A DNA stretch of 64,000 nt from Akkermansia massiliensis (GCF_018847375.1 NZ_CP072036.1:1178001-1242000); one strand, 5' to 3'. Counted from the stretch's first letter, positions 26,889 through 37,850 are shown. Notes: a model not told the origin generated them from the letters alone. Numbers and translations: made by a program.

Positions 26889-27132
26889 GAACCACAGAAA
26901 GAGAACCCCCGCAAGGAAAATGTATAAATAATGTATTAAATATTTATAATGATACAATATGTTGTATATATGCTGCGGGGAATGGTTGATAACGCGGCAT
27001 TCCCTTCCGTCATGGCACCATATGTGCCCTTGCCTCCCCTTTCCGGGAACCGGGGGAAAACGGGACAGGCCGAAAAGGGAAGATTCATTCCTCACGGAGA
27101 AATTTCAGCGCGGCTTTTTCCGTACCAGTCAA
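26889..27132. other. AT-rich divergent promoter region between the nrd operon and the GH105 gene
   Basis: No gene seen. Roughly 26915-26980 is strikingly AT-rich, with several TATA-like boxes on both strands, and probably holds the nrd promoter on the minus side. The stretch 26990-27130 is GC-rich and in frame with the GH105 gene, but it encodes nothing like a signal peptide, so I treat it as leader. Confidence 0.4.
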
Positions 27133-29367
27133 ATGAATTTCTTTTCCTTTTCAAAAAACGGATGGCGTAAATCCTTCCTTCTGCTGGTTCTTCCCGCGCT
27201 TTCTGCGGGGAGCCCCGCTTCCGGCGCTCCCGCGGACTGGAATGAAAAGACCATCCGGGATAATCTCCGACTGGTGGCGAAATGGCAGGCGGAGCATCCC
27301 AGAAAACGCTCGCCGCTGCACTGGACCTACGGCGCCTTTTATTCCGGCCTGGTGCAGTATGGCCTGGCCGTCCCGGAAGGGCCGGGATTGCCGCTGCTGA
27401 GGAAAACAGGAGGGGAACAGGAATGGAGAACCCTGAAACGGCATTACCATGCGGACGATCACGCCGTGGGCCACGCCTGGATGGAGATGGCGATGGAAGA
27501 CGGAAATACCGCCGCGGCGGAGAAAATACGCGCCGTGCTGGACGGGGTGATGAACCGGCCCTCCTCCGCTTCCCTCCAGTTCGGGACTCCCGGCTGCCAG
27601 GACCGCTGGAGCTGGTCGGACGCCCTGTTCATGTCACCTCCCGTGTTCGTGAAGCTGGCGGCCTATACCGGAGACCGCCGGTATCTGGAATTCATGGACA
27701 GGGAATACAAGCTCACCTACGGCTATCTTTTTGACCGGAAGGAAGGGCTGTTTTTCCGTGATTCCCGTTACTTCACCATTCCGGCGGCTAATGGGAAAAA
27801 GATGTTCTGGAGCCGGGGCAACGGCTGGGTGATTGCCGGACTGCCGCTTATTCTTCAGGACATGCCCGCGGACTGGCCTTCCCGCCCCTTTTATGAGGAT
27901 CTGCTCAAGCGTATGGCGGCATCCCTGAAAAAATGCCAGTCGCCCGACGGTTCCTGGCACGCCAGCCTGCTGGACCCGGAAGAACCCCCCTTGAAGGAGA
28001 TGAGCGGCACCCTCTTTATCATGTACGGGATGCTGTGGGGGGTGAACCAGGGGTATCTGGATGCGGATGAATATCTTCCCGTCATCCGCAGGGCGTGGAA
28101 GGCCGCCTGTGATTCCGTCAACGCGGAAGGCGCGCTGGGCTGGGTGCAGCCCATTGCCGACAAGCCGGGCCATTATTCCGGGGAGGATACGGAAGCATAC
28201 GGCGCGGGCGCCTACCTGATGGCCGGCACCGAACTGCGCAAATACGTCATTGGCCGGGACCATCCGCAGAGAAAGACTGTAACCGTCACGAACCCACTGG
28301 CCAAGTTCCGTCCTGCTGAAACCGTGTCGGTGCCCTGGACGTCCGGAACTTCCGGGAATGCCGCCGCCCTTCGCGTGTTTGACGTCCGCCACGGGCGCGT
28401 CATCCCGCACCAACTGGCGGATACGGATGGAGATGGAAGGACGGATACTCTTTTGTTCCAGAGCAATTTCCGGCCCGGAACGGCCCGTGATTTCTGGATT
28501 CTGAACGATTCCTCCCTGAAGGCGGCTCCTTCCGCGGACGTCTGTTTCAGCCGCCTGGTCCCGGAACGCCTGGATGATTTCGCGTGGGAGAACGATCTTA
28601 CGGCGCACCGGATTTACGGTCCGGCCGTTGCCAGGCCGGCCCCTGAGGGGGAGGGCCTGGTTTCCAGCGGAACGGATGTATGGAGCAAGCGCGCGGGTGC
28701 TCCCGTCATCAATGAATTCTACAAGCGGGGGGATTACCACCGGGATCATGGCAGGGGACTGGACATGTACAACGTAGGGCCGGGACGGGGCTGCGGCGGC
28801 ATTGCCGTGTTCAGGGATGGGAAACCGCATGTATCCGGAAACTGGGCCAGCGCGCGGACATTGTACAACGGTCCGGTCCAGACCGCCTTTGAAGTGGGTT
28901 ATGCGCCGTGGGACGTGGGCGGCGGCGTACGCGTGGCGGAGACGCGGAGGGTGGCTCTGGACGCAGGAAGCCGTTTTTCCAAAGTCCGCAGCACCTTGAC
29001 CATCCGGGGGGCGGAAACGGTGAAGGCCGGCGTGGGAATGGATACCGGAAAGGGCAGGAATGATTATGAAACGGTCACGAAGGACCGGGAGGACGGCGGC
29101 TTGATGACGGCATGGAGCAGGCCCCGGAAGAATGACGGATGCCTGGGAACCGCCGTGATAGTTCCCTGGGGTCCGGAAGGCGGGGCAGTGGACTCGGAAG
29201 GCTGTACCTACTGGATCAGGGAGGCGGCGAACGGAAAGCCCTTTGAGTGGTACATGGGGGCGGTTTGGGACAAGGCTTCTCCGTTCAAATCCTCTGCCGC
29301 CTGGGAGGCGGAGGCGCGCCGCGTCCGGGAGTGCGTCAGGCATCCACTGCAAGTCCGGGTACGGTGA
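27133..29367 (+). CDS. Exported GH105 unsaturated glycuronyl hydrolase fused to a DUF4861 domain
   Basis: 744 residues from 27133 (MNFFSFSKNG). A signal peptide (SFLLLVLPALSAGSPASG) leads to a GH105 (alpha/alpha)6 domain, about 35-380, with YHADDHAVGHAW, the likely catalytic Asp163 in WSWSDALFM, and SRGNGWVIAGLPLIL. From about 395 on is a DUF4861-like beta-rich domain (LADTDGDGRTDTLLFQ, GRGLDMYNVGPGRGCGGIAV, KVRSTLTI). GH105 enzymes remove unsaturated uronic acid left by polysaccharide lyases, mainly on pectin and also on other polymers. No lyase gene is nearby. An earlier in-frame start at 26959 lacks an export signal. Confidence 0.9.
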   Translation: MNFFSFSKNGWRKSFLLLVLPALSAGSPASGAPADWNEKTIRDNLRLVAKWQAEHPRKRSPLHWTYGAFYSGLVQYGLAVPEGPGLPLLRKTGGEQEWRTLKRHYHADDHAVGHAWMEMAMEDGNTAAAEKIRAVLDGVMNRPSSASLQFGTPGCQDRWSWSDALFMSPPVFVKLAAYTGDRRYLEFMDREYKLTYGYLFDRKEGLFFRDSRYFTIPAANGKKMFWSRGNGWVIAGLPLILQDMPADWPSRPFYEDLLKRMAASLKKCQSPDGSWHASLLDPEEPPLKEMSGTLFIMYGMLWGVNQGYLDADEYLPVIRRAWKAACDSVNAEGALGWVQPIADKPGHYSGEDTEAYGAGAYLMAGTELRKYVIGRDHPQRKTVTVTNPLAKFRPAETVSVPWTSGTSGNAAALRVFDVRHGRVIPHQLADTDGDGRTDTLLFQSNFRPGTARDFWILNDSSLKAAPSADVCFSRLVPERLDDFAWENDLTAHRIYGPAVARPAPEGEGLVSSGTDVWSKRAGAPVINEFYKRGDYHRDHGRGLDMYNVGPGRGCGGIAVFRDGKPHVSGNWASARTLYNGPVQTAFEVGYAPWDVGGGVRVAETRRVALDAGSRFSKVRSTLTIRGAETVKAGVGMDTGKGRNDYETVTKDREDGGLMTAWSRPRKNDGCLGTAVIVPWGPEGGAVDSEGCTYWIREAANGKPFEWYMGAVWDKASPFKSSAAWEAEARRVRECVRHPLQVRVR

Positions 29368-29422
29368 GTTCGTCCTACCTCCAGCCGTTTCCCGCAGAGG
29401 ATGACGGCAGCTTCCATCTTTT

Positions 29423-31147
29423 TTACGGAAGCGGCTGCGGCGGTGCGGGAGCGGCCAGCCATTCCGCCAGCACTTCCGGCTGGAGGGGGGCCGGGGTTTC
29501 CCGGGCGTCCGGAGAGGCCAGATTCAGGCCGTTCCGGACGACTTCCGACCGGATGGAGGCCAGGGAAAGGAGGGTGTGGAAAATGTGGTCGTGGGAAACG
29601 GCTTTCAGGCGGTTGGCCTTCAGCGCGCGCACCATGTCCGGGTAGCGTGAGGCGAAGGCGTCCGAATACCACACGAACATCGCGGGACGGTAAACAGGCG
29701 GCAGAACATGCCCCTGGAACATTTTTCCTTCCTCGCCCAGCGCCACGCCATGGTCGGAGCAGTAAAAATAAATGGCCGGCCTGTCCTTCAACAGTGCAAT
29801 CATGCGGTGGACGGAGGCGTCCAGGTCCACGATGGAATTGTCATACGCATTGACGGTTTCTTCCAGACGGGCCTTGGGGTCGTCCATGTTGCAGGACGCC
29901 GGGGTAAAGCGTTCCGCCTGTGCGGGGTAGCTGAACGCCATGTGGCTGCCGTTGTTGTAAATGACGTAAAGCTGTTTTTCCCGGCCGTGCCGTTTCAGGG
30001 ATTCCTCCATGACCAGGGAGGTGCGTTCCTGCATCATTCCGGGCGTTTCGTGCATGGGCGGCGTCTGCTTCCGTTCCCGGCAGTTCCGGGTCAGGATGCC
30101 CAGGGAATAGTCATGGATGGAGTCTCCGCACAGGTCCATGATCCGGACGGTGCGGAAACCGTGCTTGTTGAACAGGTCAATGAAGGAGGAATGGGCGGGA
30201 CGGCGGCGGGACAGTTCCGCATCCGTAAACATGCCGATGGCGGAAATCCTGGTCACGATGCCGAAGGAGGTGGCGTGGGGGAAGGAAACGACGTTGGGTT
30301 CCCGGGAAAGCAGGGGCATCGTGTTCCGGTGGTAGCCGTTGAGGGAAAGGTGGTCCGCGCGCACGCTCTCGCCCATGTGGAAGACCACGGCCAGGTCGTC
30401 CGGAGCATCGCATCCGGAGAGGGGTTCCGCGCAGGACGGCAGGTTCCGGAGTTCATTGAAACGGCTTGCGTCCTGGGTGACGTATTCGTCCGCCAGCTTG
30501 TACGCCATCACGAAGTCCACGAGGGGCCAGCCCTTGGCCTTGTCAGAGGTGTAGTAAAGGTAAAGGGGTTCCGAGCTGTAGGAGGTGGCCGGAATGCCCA
30601 GCAGCAGAAAGATTCCGTACAGGCTCCAGATGCACGCCAGCGCGCCCCACGTGGCCTTCTGGCGCAGGGAACGGCGGCTCCAGTAAATGGCCAGGTAAAT
30701 GAAGGCCGCCAGCAGCAGGGCCCCGGTGGCGGAGGCGGCGGTGCAGAAGGCGCAGGCTTCCCGGAAGTTGGTCTCCGCCATGCTGGAAAGGACGGAGAGG
30801 TTCAGCGTCAGCCCGTACCGCATCTGCATCATGTACAGGCCCGCGTTGAACAGGATGATGGCCGGAAGGACGACGTAGGCGGTAAAGCGGTATTTCAGGC
30901 AGAGAAGGATGGTGCCGCAGAGCAGGGAGGCGGAACAGGCGATGCCCATGCAGCTCATCAGCACGCTCTGGCCGTCATTGAGCACATAAGGATTGACCAC
31001 CAGAGCCGCCGCGAGTCCGGCTGCCCACAGGCAGCGCATGCGGCGCGGAAAGAACGCGGCGCGAAGAGCCTGGAAGACGGCGGAAAGAGCGCCTGGCCGG
31101 CCCGCGTACCGTTCTGCGGAACGGGTGGATGCATGGGGAGAGGTCAT
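29423..31147 (-). CDS. Phosphoethanolamine transferase (sulfatase superfamily)
   Basis: 574 residues. About five N-terminal membrane helices (40-190) precede a periplasmic alkaline-phosphatase-fold domain. The nucleophile is Ser261 in MGESVRADHLSLNGY, where EptA/MCR enzymes have Thr and CptA-like enzymes Ser. Metal-site regions are NNGSHMAFSYP, ETVNAYDNSIVDLD and YFYCSDHGVALGEEG. It should move phosphoethanolamine from phosphatidylethanolamine to lipid A, core or another glycan, which can affect cationic-peptide resistance. The acceptor cannot be told from sequence. No two-component regulator is adjacent. Confidence 0.88.
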   Translation of the reverse strand: MTSPHASTRSAERYAGRPGALSAVFQALRAAFFPRRMRCLWAAGLAAALVVNPYVLNDGQSVLMSCMGIACSASLLCGTILLCLKYRFTAYVVLPAIILFNAGLYMMQMRYGLTLNLSVLSSMAETNFREACAFCTAASATGALLLAAFIYLAIYWSRRSLRQKATWGALACIWSLYGIFLLLGIPATSYSSEPLYLYYTSDKAKGWPLVDFVMAYKLADEYVTQDASRFNELRNLPSCAEPLSGCDAPDDLAVVFHMGESVRADHLSLNGYHRNTMPLLSREPNVVSFPHATSFGIVTRISAIGMFTDAELSRRRPAHSSFIDLFNKHGFRTVRIMDLCGDSIHDYSLGILTRNCRERKQTPPMHETPGMMQERTSLVMEESLKRHGREKQLYVIYNNGSHMAFSYPAQAERFTPASCNMDDPKARLEETVNAYDNSIVDLDASVHRMIALLKDRPAIYFYCSDHGVALGEEGKMFQGHVLPPVYRPAMFVWYSDAFASRYPDMVRALKANRLKAVSHDHIFHTLLSLASIRSEVVRNGLNLASPDARETPAPLQPEVLAEWLAAPAPPQPLP

Positions 31148-31415
31148 CGCAAAGAAAGGATAAAGTATTCTTCCTGCTTGAAGGGGTGAGCCATTGTAAG
31201 GGTTTCACGGTGATGCTCAAGCAGAATGTGGCGGAACGCCTTTTCATGGAAGGGCCCGGGCAGGAAAAGGGAACCGCCGTTGAAACGGCTGTGCTGATAG
31301 CATATGCCGTTTTTTGCGCTTGGGGCTTGGTGCGGATGGCGGCGCAGGCAATTGGCTGTGGGGCATCCCGTCCGGCATGTGGGGTTAACGGAAAGAGGGG
31401 AATTTCCGGTTGTAG
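31148..31415. other. Intergenic stretch without a convincing gene
   Basis: An open frame on the plus strand from an ATG near 31213 could encode about 68 residues with one hydrophobic segment (AVETAVLIAYAVFCAWGLV). It lacks a ribosome-binding site or recognisable family, so it is not called. Confidence 0.3.
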
Positions 31416-31445
31416 TTGACAGGCCCGGTTTTGGGAGGGTATAGG
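31416..31445 (+). promoter_or_regulatory. Promoter of the small membrane protein gene
   Basis: TTGACA (31416-31421) and TATAGG (31440-31445) are 18 bases apart. The ATG at 31453 lies 7 bases after the -10 box. Confidence 0.45.
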
Positions 31446-31452
31446 GAAGCTT

Positions 31453-31740
31453 ATGGAAAATCAGCCCGTTGTGCTGCAATGTCCCCAAGCTGTGAAAGGA
31501 GCCGCCTGTATTTGTGTCGTGGGGGCCGTGTCATTGCCCTGGGTCGCAGCGGCTTCCGGCCTGGGGCTTGTTCCCGGAACCGTGCTGGGCGCAGCCGGGA
31601 TTTTGCTGGGGGTGGCTTCCGTTGCCTGCGCCGTTGTCGCCTTGTGCAGAAAATCCGTCGCATTCGGCATCATCATGATTTTAATCGGGATGCTCGCCTG
31701 CGCCGTAGCCGGAACGGAATGCATGTATTTAATGTTTTAA
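31453..31740 (+). CDS. Small hydrophobic membrane protein
   Basis: 95 residues with three hydrophobic segments (about 16-37, 40-65 and 69-94), the second containing the Gly/Ala-rich LGAAGILLGVASVACAVVAL. The layout resembles DUF4190-type small integral membrane proteins, but the match is only by pattern. A GGGAAG element lies 7 bases before the ATG, and a sigma-70-like promoter is just upstream. It stands alone between two minus-strand genes. Function unknown. Confidence 0.6.
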   Translation: MENQPVVLQCPQAVKGAACICVVGAVSLPWVAAASGLGLVPGTVLGAAGILLGVASVACAVVALCRKSVAFGIIMILIGMLACAVAGTECMYLMF

Positions 31741-31967
31741 ATGAACAAGTCCATCAATCCGGGCATTCAAAAAAGGTCCGGGGCCGGATGCACGTGGGAG
31801 GAGAGGACCAGGGCCACCCGGACAGTCGGAAGTGGAGAAAAGTCTTGAAGTCCGGAAAAGGGCCGGAACACGGTTCTGGAACGGCGCTTGCGGAATGACC
31901 GGAAGGGAAAACCCGGCGATGCTTCTTCTCTGGCCGCTTCCCCAGATGGCAGCGGTTTCCGGCCTGT

Positions 31968-32001
31968 AAAAACCCGCCCGGAATGTTCCGGGCGGGTTTT
32001 G
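31968..32001 (-). terminator. Strong terminator after rubrerythrin
   Basis: Arms aaaacccgcccggaa (31969-31983) and ttccgggcgggtttt (31986-32000) form a near-perfect hairpin with A and T tails on either side, so it could work in both directions. It lies about 36 bases past the rubrerythrin stop. The rest of 31741-31967 holds no visible gene. Confidence 0.85.
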
Positions 32002-32036
32002 TGTGCCATGGATGGCCTCCGGTGCTCAGACGGAGT

Positions 32037-32585
32037 TTACCCGATGACGAGGAATTTTTCAGCCTTGGTGCCGCAGAGGGGGCAGGCGTCCACGCCTTCC
32101 AGAGATTTGAAGGTGTCCCCGCACACCAGGCATACCCAGTATTGCCTGGGCAGGGCGCTGGTGTCTCCGCTTTCCAGGGCCTTGAGGGCGGCGGCATAAA
32201 AATCGGCGTGTTCCTTTTCCGCTTCCGTGGCCCACGTGAAGGAGCGGACGGCGGCCTTCTGGCCTTCCTCTTCCGCCACGGCGATGAATTCCGGATACAT
32301 GCTTTCGAATTCGTGGGTTTCCCCGGCGATGGCGGCTTTCAGGTTTTCCGCGGTGGTTCCTACATGAATCTGGATATCGATGGGGTCCATCGTTGCGCCC
32401 AGCTTTTCCAGAACCTTGTTGTGGTTGGCGGCGTGGACGGATTCCGCCTTGGAGGCGGCTTCAAACAATTTCTGAATGAGGGGCTGCCCTTCCTGGGCGG
32501 CTTTGGCGGCATAGGCTGCGTAAGTGGCGGAGGCGGTGCTTTCGCCCGTAATGGCGGCTTTCAGGTTTTCTATGGTTTTAGTCAT
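32037..32585 (-). CDS. Rubrerythrin
   Basis: 182 residues, non-haem iron peroxidase that reduces hydrogen peroxide in the cytoplasm of anaerobes. An N-terminal four-helix bundle carries the di-iron ligands (GESTASATY, KAESVHAANH, GETHEFESMYPEF, EAEKEHADFY). The C-terminal rubredoxin-like domain binds iron through C152, C155, C168 and C171 (CLVCG and CPLCG). The open frame extends far upstream, but 32585 gives the canonical N-terminus (MTKTIENLKAAI). It is monocistronic, closed by a strong terminator. Confidence 0.96.
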   Translation of the reverse strand: MTKTIENLKAAITGESTASATYAAYAAKAAQEGQPLIQKLFEAASKAESVHAANHNKVLEKLGATMDPIDIQIHVGTTAENLKAAIAGETHEFESMYPEFIAVAEEEGQKAAVRSFTWATEAEKEHADFYAAALKALESGDTSALPRQYWVCLVCGDTFKSLEGVDACPLCGTKAEKFLVIG

Positions 32586-32701
32586 CGGGAATGAATTTAT
32601 AATAATTCTAAAAAGATGCAACTGAAAAAATCCTCCAAGGGAAGAAAAAACGCAAATTCCCCTTTCTGCGGCATCACGGGGAGCCGTTACACAATGATTC
32701 A

Positions 32702-32730
32702 TTGACGCATGCATGGCGAGCCTGTACAAC
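32702..32730 (+). promoter_or_regulatory. Promoter with almost no leader for the Ala/Pro-rich protein
   Basis: TTGACG (32702-32707), a 17-base spacer and TACAAC (32725-32730) precede the ATG at 32740 by 9 bases. A GGAAA lies in that gap. Confidence 0.55.
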
Positions 32731-32739
32731 GGAAACGTT

Positions 32740-33294
32740 ATGAAGAGCATTGTAACAATTAGTTCGGCATGTGCCCTGGCATTTGCAGGTATGGCTTCCG
32801 CCCAGGATGCCCCGGCTCCGGCACCCGCCCCGGCCGCTGAAACCCCTGCCGCGCCCACCGCGCCGGCCGCTGAAGTTTCCAAGGAAGCGAAGGAAGCCGC
32901 TGACCAGATGCTGGCTTTGATGAAGGAAATGTCCGCCACGCTCAGCACGGTGAAGGACAAGGCCACCGCAGACGCGGCTGCTGAAAAGATGGCGAAGATC
33001 AATGAAAAGGGCGAAGCCCTTTCCAAGAGCGCCCAGAAGGTCCAGGCTGAAATGGATGCCGCCATGCAGGCGCGCCAGGCCGAACTCCTGCCCATTTTCA
33101 TGGGCATGATGACCGACATGCAGCGCTTGCAGCAGGCCGACTTCTTCGGAAGCCAGGCCCTGAAGGACGCCATGAAGCAGACCGGAGCTTCCGGTCCCGA
33201 AGAAGGCGTTGAAGTGGAGGAAGAAGTGGAAGTGGAAGCCGTTCCGGCCCCCGCTCCCGCTTCGAAGGAAGCTCCCGCTCCCGCCGCCAAGTAA
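32740..33294 (+). CDS. Exported Ala/Pro-rich helical protein
   Basis: 184 residues from 32740 (MKSIVTISSACALAFAGMASAQD). The signal peptide is cleaved near ASAQ. The mature protein starts with an Ala/Pro-rich linker (about 24-48), then has about 100 residues of charged, coiled-coil-like helix rich in Ala, Lys, Glu and Met, and ends in an acidic Val/Glu run (GVEVEEEVEVEAVPAP) and another Ala/Pro tail. No known domain. The disordered ends and helical middle suggest a periplasmic or surface-associated structural role, which is inference. It has its own promoter and terminator. Confidence 0.75.
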   Translation: MKSIVTISSACALAFAGMASAQDAPAPAPAPAAETPAAPTAPAAEVSKEAKEAADQMLALMKEMSATLSTVKDKATADAAAEKMAKINEKGEALSKSAQKVQAEMDAAMQARQAELLPIFMGMMTDMQRLQQADFFGSQALKDAMKQTGASGPEEGVEVEEEVEVEAVPAPAPASKEAPAPAAK

Positions 33295-33314
33295 CTTTCT
33301 TTTTCAGGATTGAT

Positions 33315-33351
33315 CCTCCTCCGGCATCTCTGGGTGCCGGAGGATTTTTTA
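33315..33351 (+). terminator. Terminator after the Ala/Pro-rich protein gene
   Basis: CCTCCGGCA (33318-33326) pairs with TGCCGGAGG (33335-33343), followed by ATTTTTT. Confidence 0.85.
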
Positions 33352-33625
33352 TGGGGAGGCCGTCCTGAAAAGCCTCCGTGGCGTGCCTCAGGCCTCTGCG
33401 GCAGCTGAAACGCATGCGTCCGACAGGATGCCCTGCTTCAGGGAACAGAGTTCACTGCCGCTCAATTTCAGGTTTGACTGGCGCAAGGGGCTGCGGCACT
33501 TCTTGACGGGACGGAGCAACGCCGCGGGCGTATTGCGCGGAACGCTTGAAGACGTCCGGAAACAGGCAGGCCGCCTCCGTTTCCGGGGCGGCCTGCGGGT
33601 GAGTGATCGGTTGGCGCCGGGGCTT
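33352..33625 (-). terminator. Gap with a hairpin, probable terminator of the M42 peptidase gene
   Basis: No gene is visible in this interval. A ten-base stem (33566-33575 pairing with 33587-33596) lies about 30 bases beyond the M42 stop and is followed on the minus strand by CTGTTTCC. The T-run is weak. Confidence 0.45.
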
Positions 33626-34774
33626 TTATTTGGCCTTTTTCTTCCTGGCGGCGGCTTTGGCCGGCTTGGCTGCCGTTTTGGATGCCTTGGCGGGTTTTTC
33701 TGCCGGGCATTCGTTGACGGAGTTCCAGGACCAGTCCCATTTGTCCACGTTCATGGCGCAGGCGGTCAGGAGCGCTACGGAAGCGTCCAGGTCATCCTTG
33801 TGCGCCATTTCAATGACCTGGTGAACGTTGCGGGTGGGAACGGAGATGGCCCCGGCAATGGAGCCGCCCGGAACAAACTTCTGCATGGCTCCGGCGTCCG
33901 TGCCGCCTGCCGGCAGCATTTCCACCTGCCATTTGATCTTGTGGGCGTCCGCCATGGCCTTCATGAACTTCACCATGCGGCGGTCCGCAATGACGGAGCC
34001 GTCATACAGCTTGATGGCGGCACCTGCGCCCAGGTGGGAGACCTGGTCGTGCGCCGGGGTGCCGGGAATGTCGCAGGCGATGGTGACGTCCAGGGCGATG
34101 GAGAAGTCCGGCTGGATGTCCAGCGTGCCGGCCTGCGCGCCCCTCAGCCCCACTTCCTCCTGAACGGTGAAGGCGGCCACGAAGTTGCAGGAGGGCTTCT
34201 TTTTGGAAGCCTTGATGGCGCGGAGGGCTTCAATCAGCACGTAGCATCCGGCGCGGTTGTCCAGGGACTTCACGTTCACGCAGTCCCCCATTTCCACCAA
34301 GTCGCGTTCACGGGTGACGGAGTCGCCCACGGAGACGTATTTTTCCACTTCCTCCTTGCTCATGCCCAGGTCGATGAAGAAATCGGTCACTTCCGGCAGC
34401 TTGGCGCGTTCCGCCGGGGACATCACGTGGATGGGCTTCACGCCCATGACGCCGATGAGGTCTTTTTTGCCGTGGACGATGACGCGCTGGGCCGTCAGCG
34501 TCTTGGCGTCAAAGCCGCCCAGGGGGAGGAATTTGATGAACCCTTTGTCGTCAATGTGACGGACCATGAAGCCGATTTCGTCCATGTGGGCGGCGGCCAT
34601 CATGGTTTTTTCCGTATCCTTGCCTTCCACGATGGCAATCACGCTGCCCAGGTTGTCCACCCGCACGGCGTCCACCAGAGGGGCCACTTCCTGAATGATG
34701 AAATCACGGATTTTGTCTTCAAACCCCGGAGCGCCCGGAGTCACGCAAACCTGACGAAGCAGTTCCAAATTCAT
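33626..34774 (-). CDS. M42-family metallo-aminopeptidase with basic tail
   Basis: 382 residues. The family's core motifs are present: AAAHMDEIGFMV (first metal ligand), SLDNRAGCYVLIEAL (bridging Asp), TVQEEVGLRGA (catalytic Glu and metal Glu), ALDVTIACDIPG, and GGTDAGAM with the last His in PTRNVHQVIEM. Such cytosolic dodecameric enzymes remove N-terminal residues from peptides. Unusually, the last 28 residues or so are a Lys/Ala/Pro-rich tail (KPAKASKTAAKPAKAAARKK), which is not part of the fold. Possible roles of the tail are nucleic-acid or surface binding, both inference. Confidence 0.9.
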   Translation of the reverse strand: MNLELLRQVCVTPGAPGFEDKIRDFIIQEVAPLVDAVRVDNLGSVIAIVEGKDTEKTMMAAAHMDEIGFMVRHIDDKGFIKFLPLGGFDAKTLTAQRVIVHGKKDLIGVMGVKPIHVMSPAERAKLPEVTDFFIDLGMSKEEVEKYVSVGDSVTRERDLVEMGDCVNVKSLDNRAGCYVLIEALRAIKASKKKPSCNFVAAFTVQEEVGLRGAQAGTLDIQPDFSIALDVTIACDIPGTPAHDQVSHLGAGAAIKLYDGSVIADRRMVKFMKAMADAHKIKWQVEMLPAGGTDAGAMQKFVPGGSIAGAISVPTRNVHQVIEMAHKDDLDASVALLTACAMNVDKWDWSWNSVNECPAEKPAKASKTAAKPAKAAARKKKAK

Positions 34775-34864
34775 AATGCCGCCAATGTAATGGTTTTCGT
34801 GAAGGTTGGCTAGCCCATAATGCGGCCTCCGGAAGGAGGCTGCGCGGGGGCCTTCCCTCCGTAT

Positions 34865-36640
<1,776 letters not shown>

Positions 36641-36642
36641 CT

Positions 36643-37842
36643 ATGAGTGAAGCCGCTTCCCCCCGCATCAGGAAGACGATGGTTTTTGTGCTGCTGGCTC
36701 TCTTTCTGGGCCAGTTCGGAAGCGGCGTGTATGATCTCATTTTCAGCAACTTCCTGCGTGACGCCCAGCATCTGGACGTGGAGATGCGCGGGTTCATTGA
36801 ACTCCCCAGGGAACTGCCCGGCATCCTGTCCCTTTTTGTGGTCAGCCTGCTTTTCATGTTCAATGAGGTGCGCATGGCCGGGGTGGCGTGCCTGCTGATG
36901 TTCGGCGGCATGTACGCGCTGGCCTTCTGCGGCGCCGGAACCAGCCTGTGGGCGCTGTCTGCGTGGATTCTGACGGTGAGCCTGGGGCAGCACATTCTGA
37001 TGGGCATGATTGATACCATCGTCATCCATACGGCGAGGCCGGAGAACCGTAGCCTGAGGCTCGGCCAGATGAAGGCGCTGGGGACGGCGGCCGCGCTGCT
37101 GGGCGCGCTGTGCGTATGGATCAAGTGGAAATTCAACCAGTCTTTTGCCGTGGACTTTTTCGTTACGGGCGGCGTGTGCCTGCTGGCGTTCCTGTTCCTG
37201 AGCCGGGTGAAAACGCCCGTCTTTCCGCAGCGGCGCGGCTGGCGGCAGTGCTTCGTCTTCAAGCACAGGTATGCCGTTTATTACGGGCTGGAAATCCTGC
37301 ACGGCATCCGCAAGCAGCTTTATCTGACCTTCGGCTTCTGGCTGATGGTCAGCACGCTGGGCCAGCCGCCCGGATACATCGGAAAAACCCTGCTCATTGC
37401 CGGCGTCATCGGGCTGGCCACGCAGCCCCTCATCGGCTGGAGCATCAAGCGGTATGGGGAACGGAAGGTAACGATTTTCGACAGCATTGCGCTGTCCCTC
37501 CTGTGCCTGGCGTATGCCTTCGCCCCGGAGCTGCTCCCCCTGCACTGGGCCGTGGGCGTGGTGACCGCCTGCTTCGTGCTGGACAACCTGCTGTTCGCCC
37601 TGGGCATGGCCCGCAGCACTTATGTGGCCCGCATCTGCGAGAAGCCGGAGGACATCACGCCGAGCATTTACACCGGGCTGGCCATCAACCATGTGGCTTC
37701 CATCACTTACGGCGTGCTGGGCGGCGTGATCTGGATGAATACGGGCGGTCCGCAGGCGGTGTTCCTGATAGGCGGCCTGGCTACCGCCGGGGCCGGGCTG
37801 GTGGCGCGGCACATGGATGAGCAGGGGCGGAACGGAGCCTGA
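36643..37842 (+). CDS. Major facilitator superfamily transporter
   Basis: 399 residues with about eleven or twelve hydrophobic helices, in two halves split by a cytoplasmic loop around residue 195-215 (VKTPVFPQRRGWRQC). Charged loops such as PENRSLRLGQMKALG and KRYGERKVTIFDS are MFS-like. No substrate-specific signature was recognised. It is transcribed away from the GH20 gene, so sugar uptake or efflux is possible but unproven. A conserved-looking C-terminal segment reads GLAINHVASITYGVLGG. Its 3' end almost touches that of the alkaline phosphatase gene. Confidence 0.8.
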   Translation: MSEAASPRIRKTMVFVLLALFLGQFGSGVYDLIFSNFLRDAQHLDVEMRGFIELPRELPGILSLFVVSLLFMFNEVRMAGVACLLMFGGMYALAFCGAGTSLWALSAWILTVSLGQHILMGMIDTIVIHTARPENRSLRLGQMKALGTAAALLGALCVWIKWKFNQSFAVDFFVTGGVCLLAFLFLSRVKTPVFPQRRGWRQCFVFKHRYAVYYGLEILHGIRKQLYLTFGFWLMVSTLGQPPGYIGKTLLIAGVIGLATQPLIGWSIKRYGERKVTIFDSIALSLLCLAYAFAPELLPLHWAVGVVTACFVLDNLLFALGMARSTYVARICEKPEDITPSIYTGLAINHVASITYGVLGGVIWMNTGGPQAVFLIGGLATAGAGLVARHMDEQGRNGA

Positions 37843-37850
37843 CAGAAGTT

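Noticed and set aside
31213..31419. Possible 68-residue protein with one membrane helix
   Set aside because: No ribosome-binding site, no family match and no conserved context; the same DNA is also open on the other strand.
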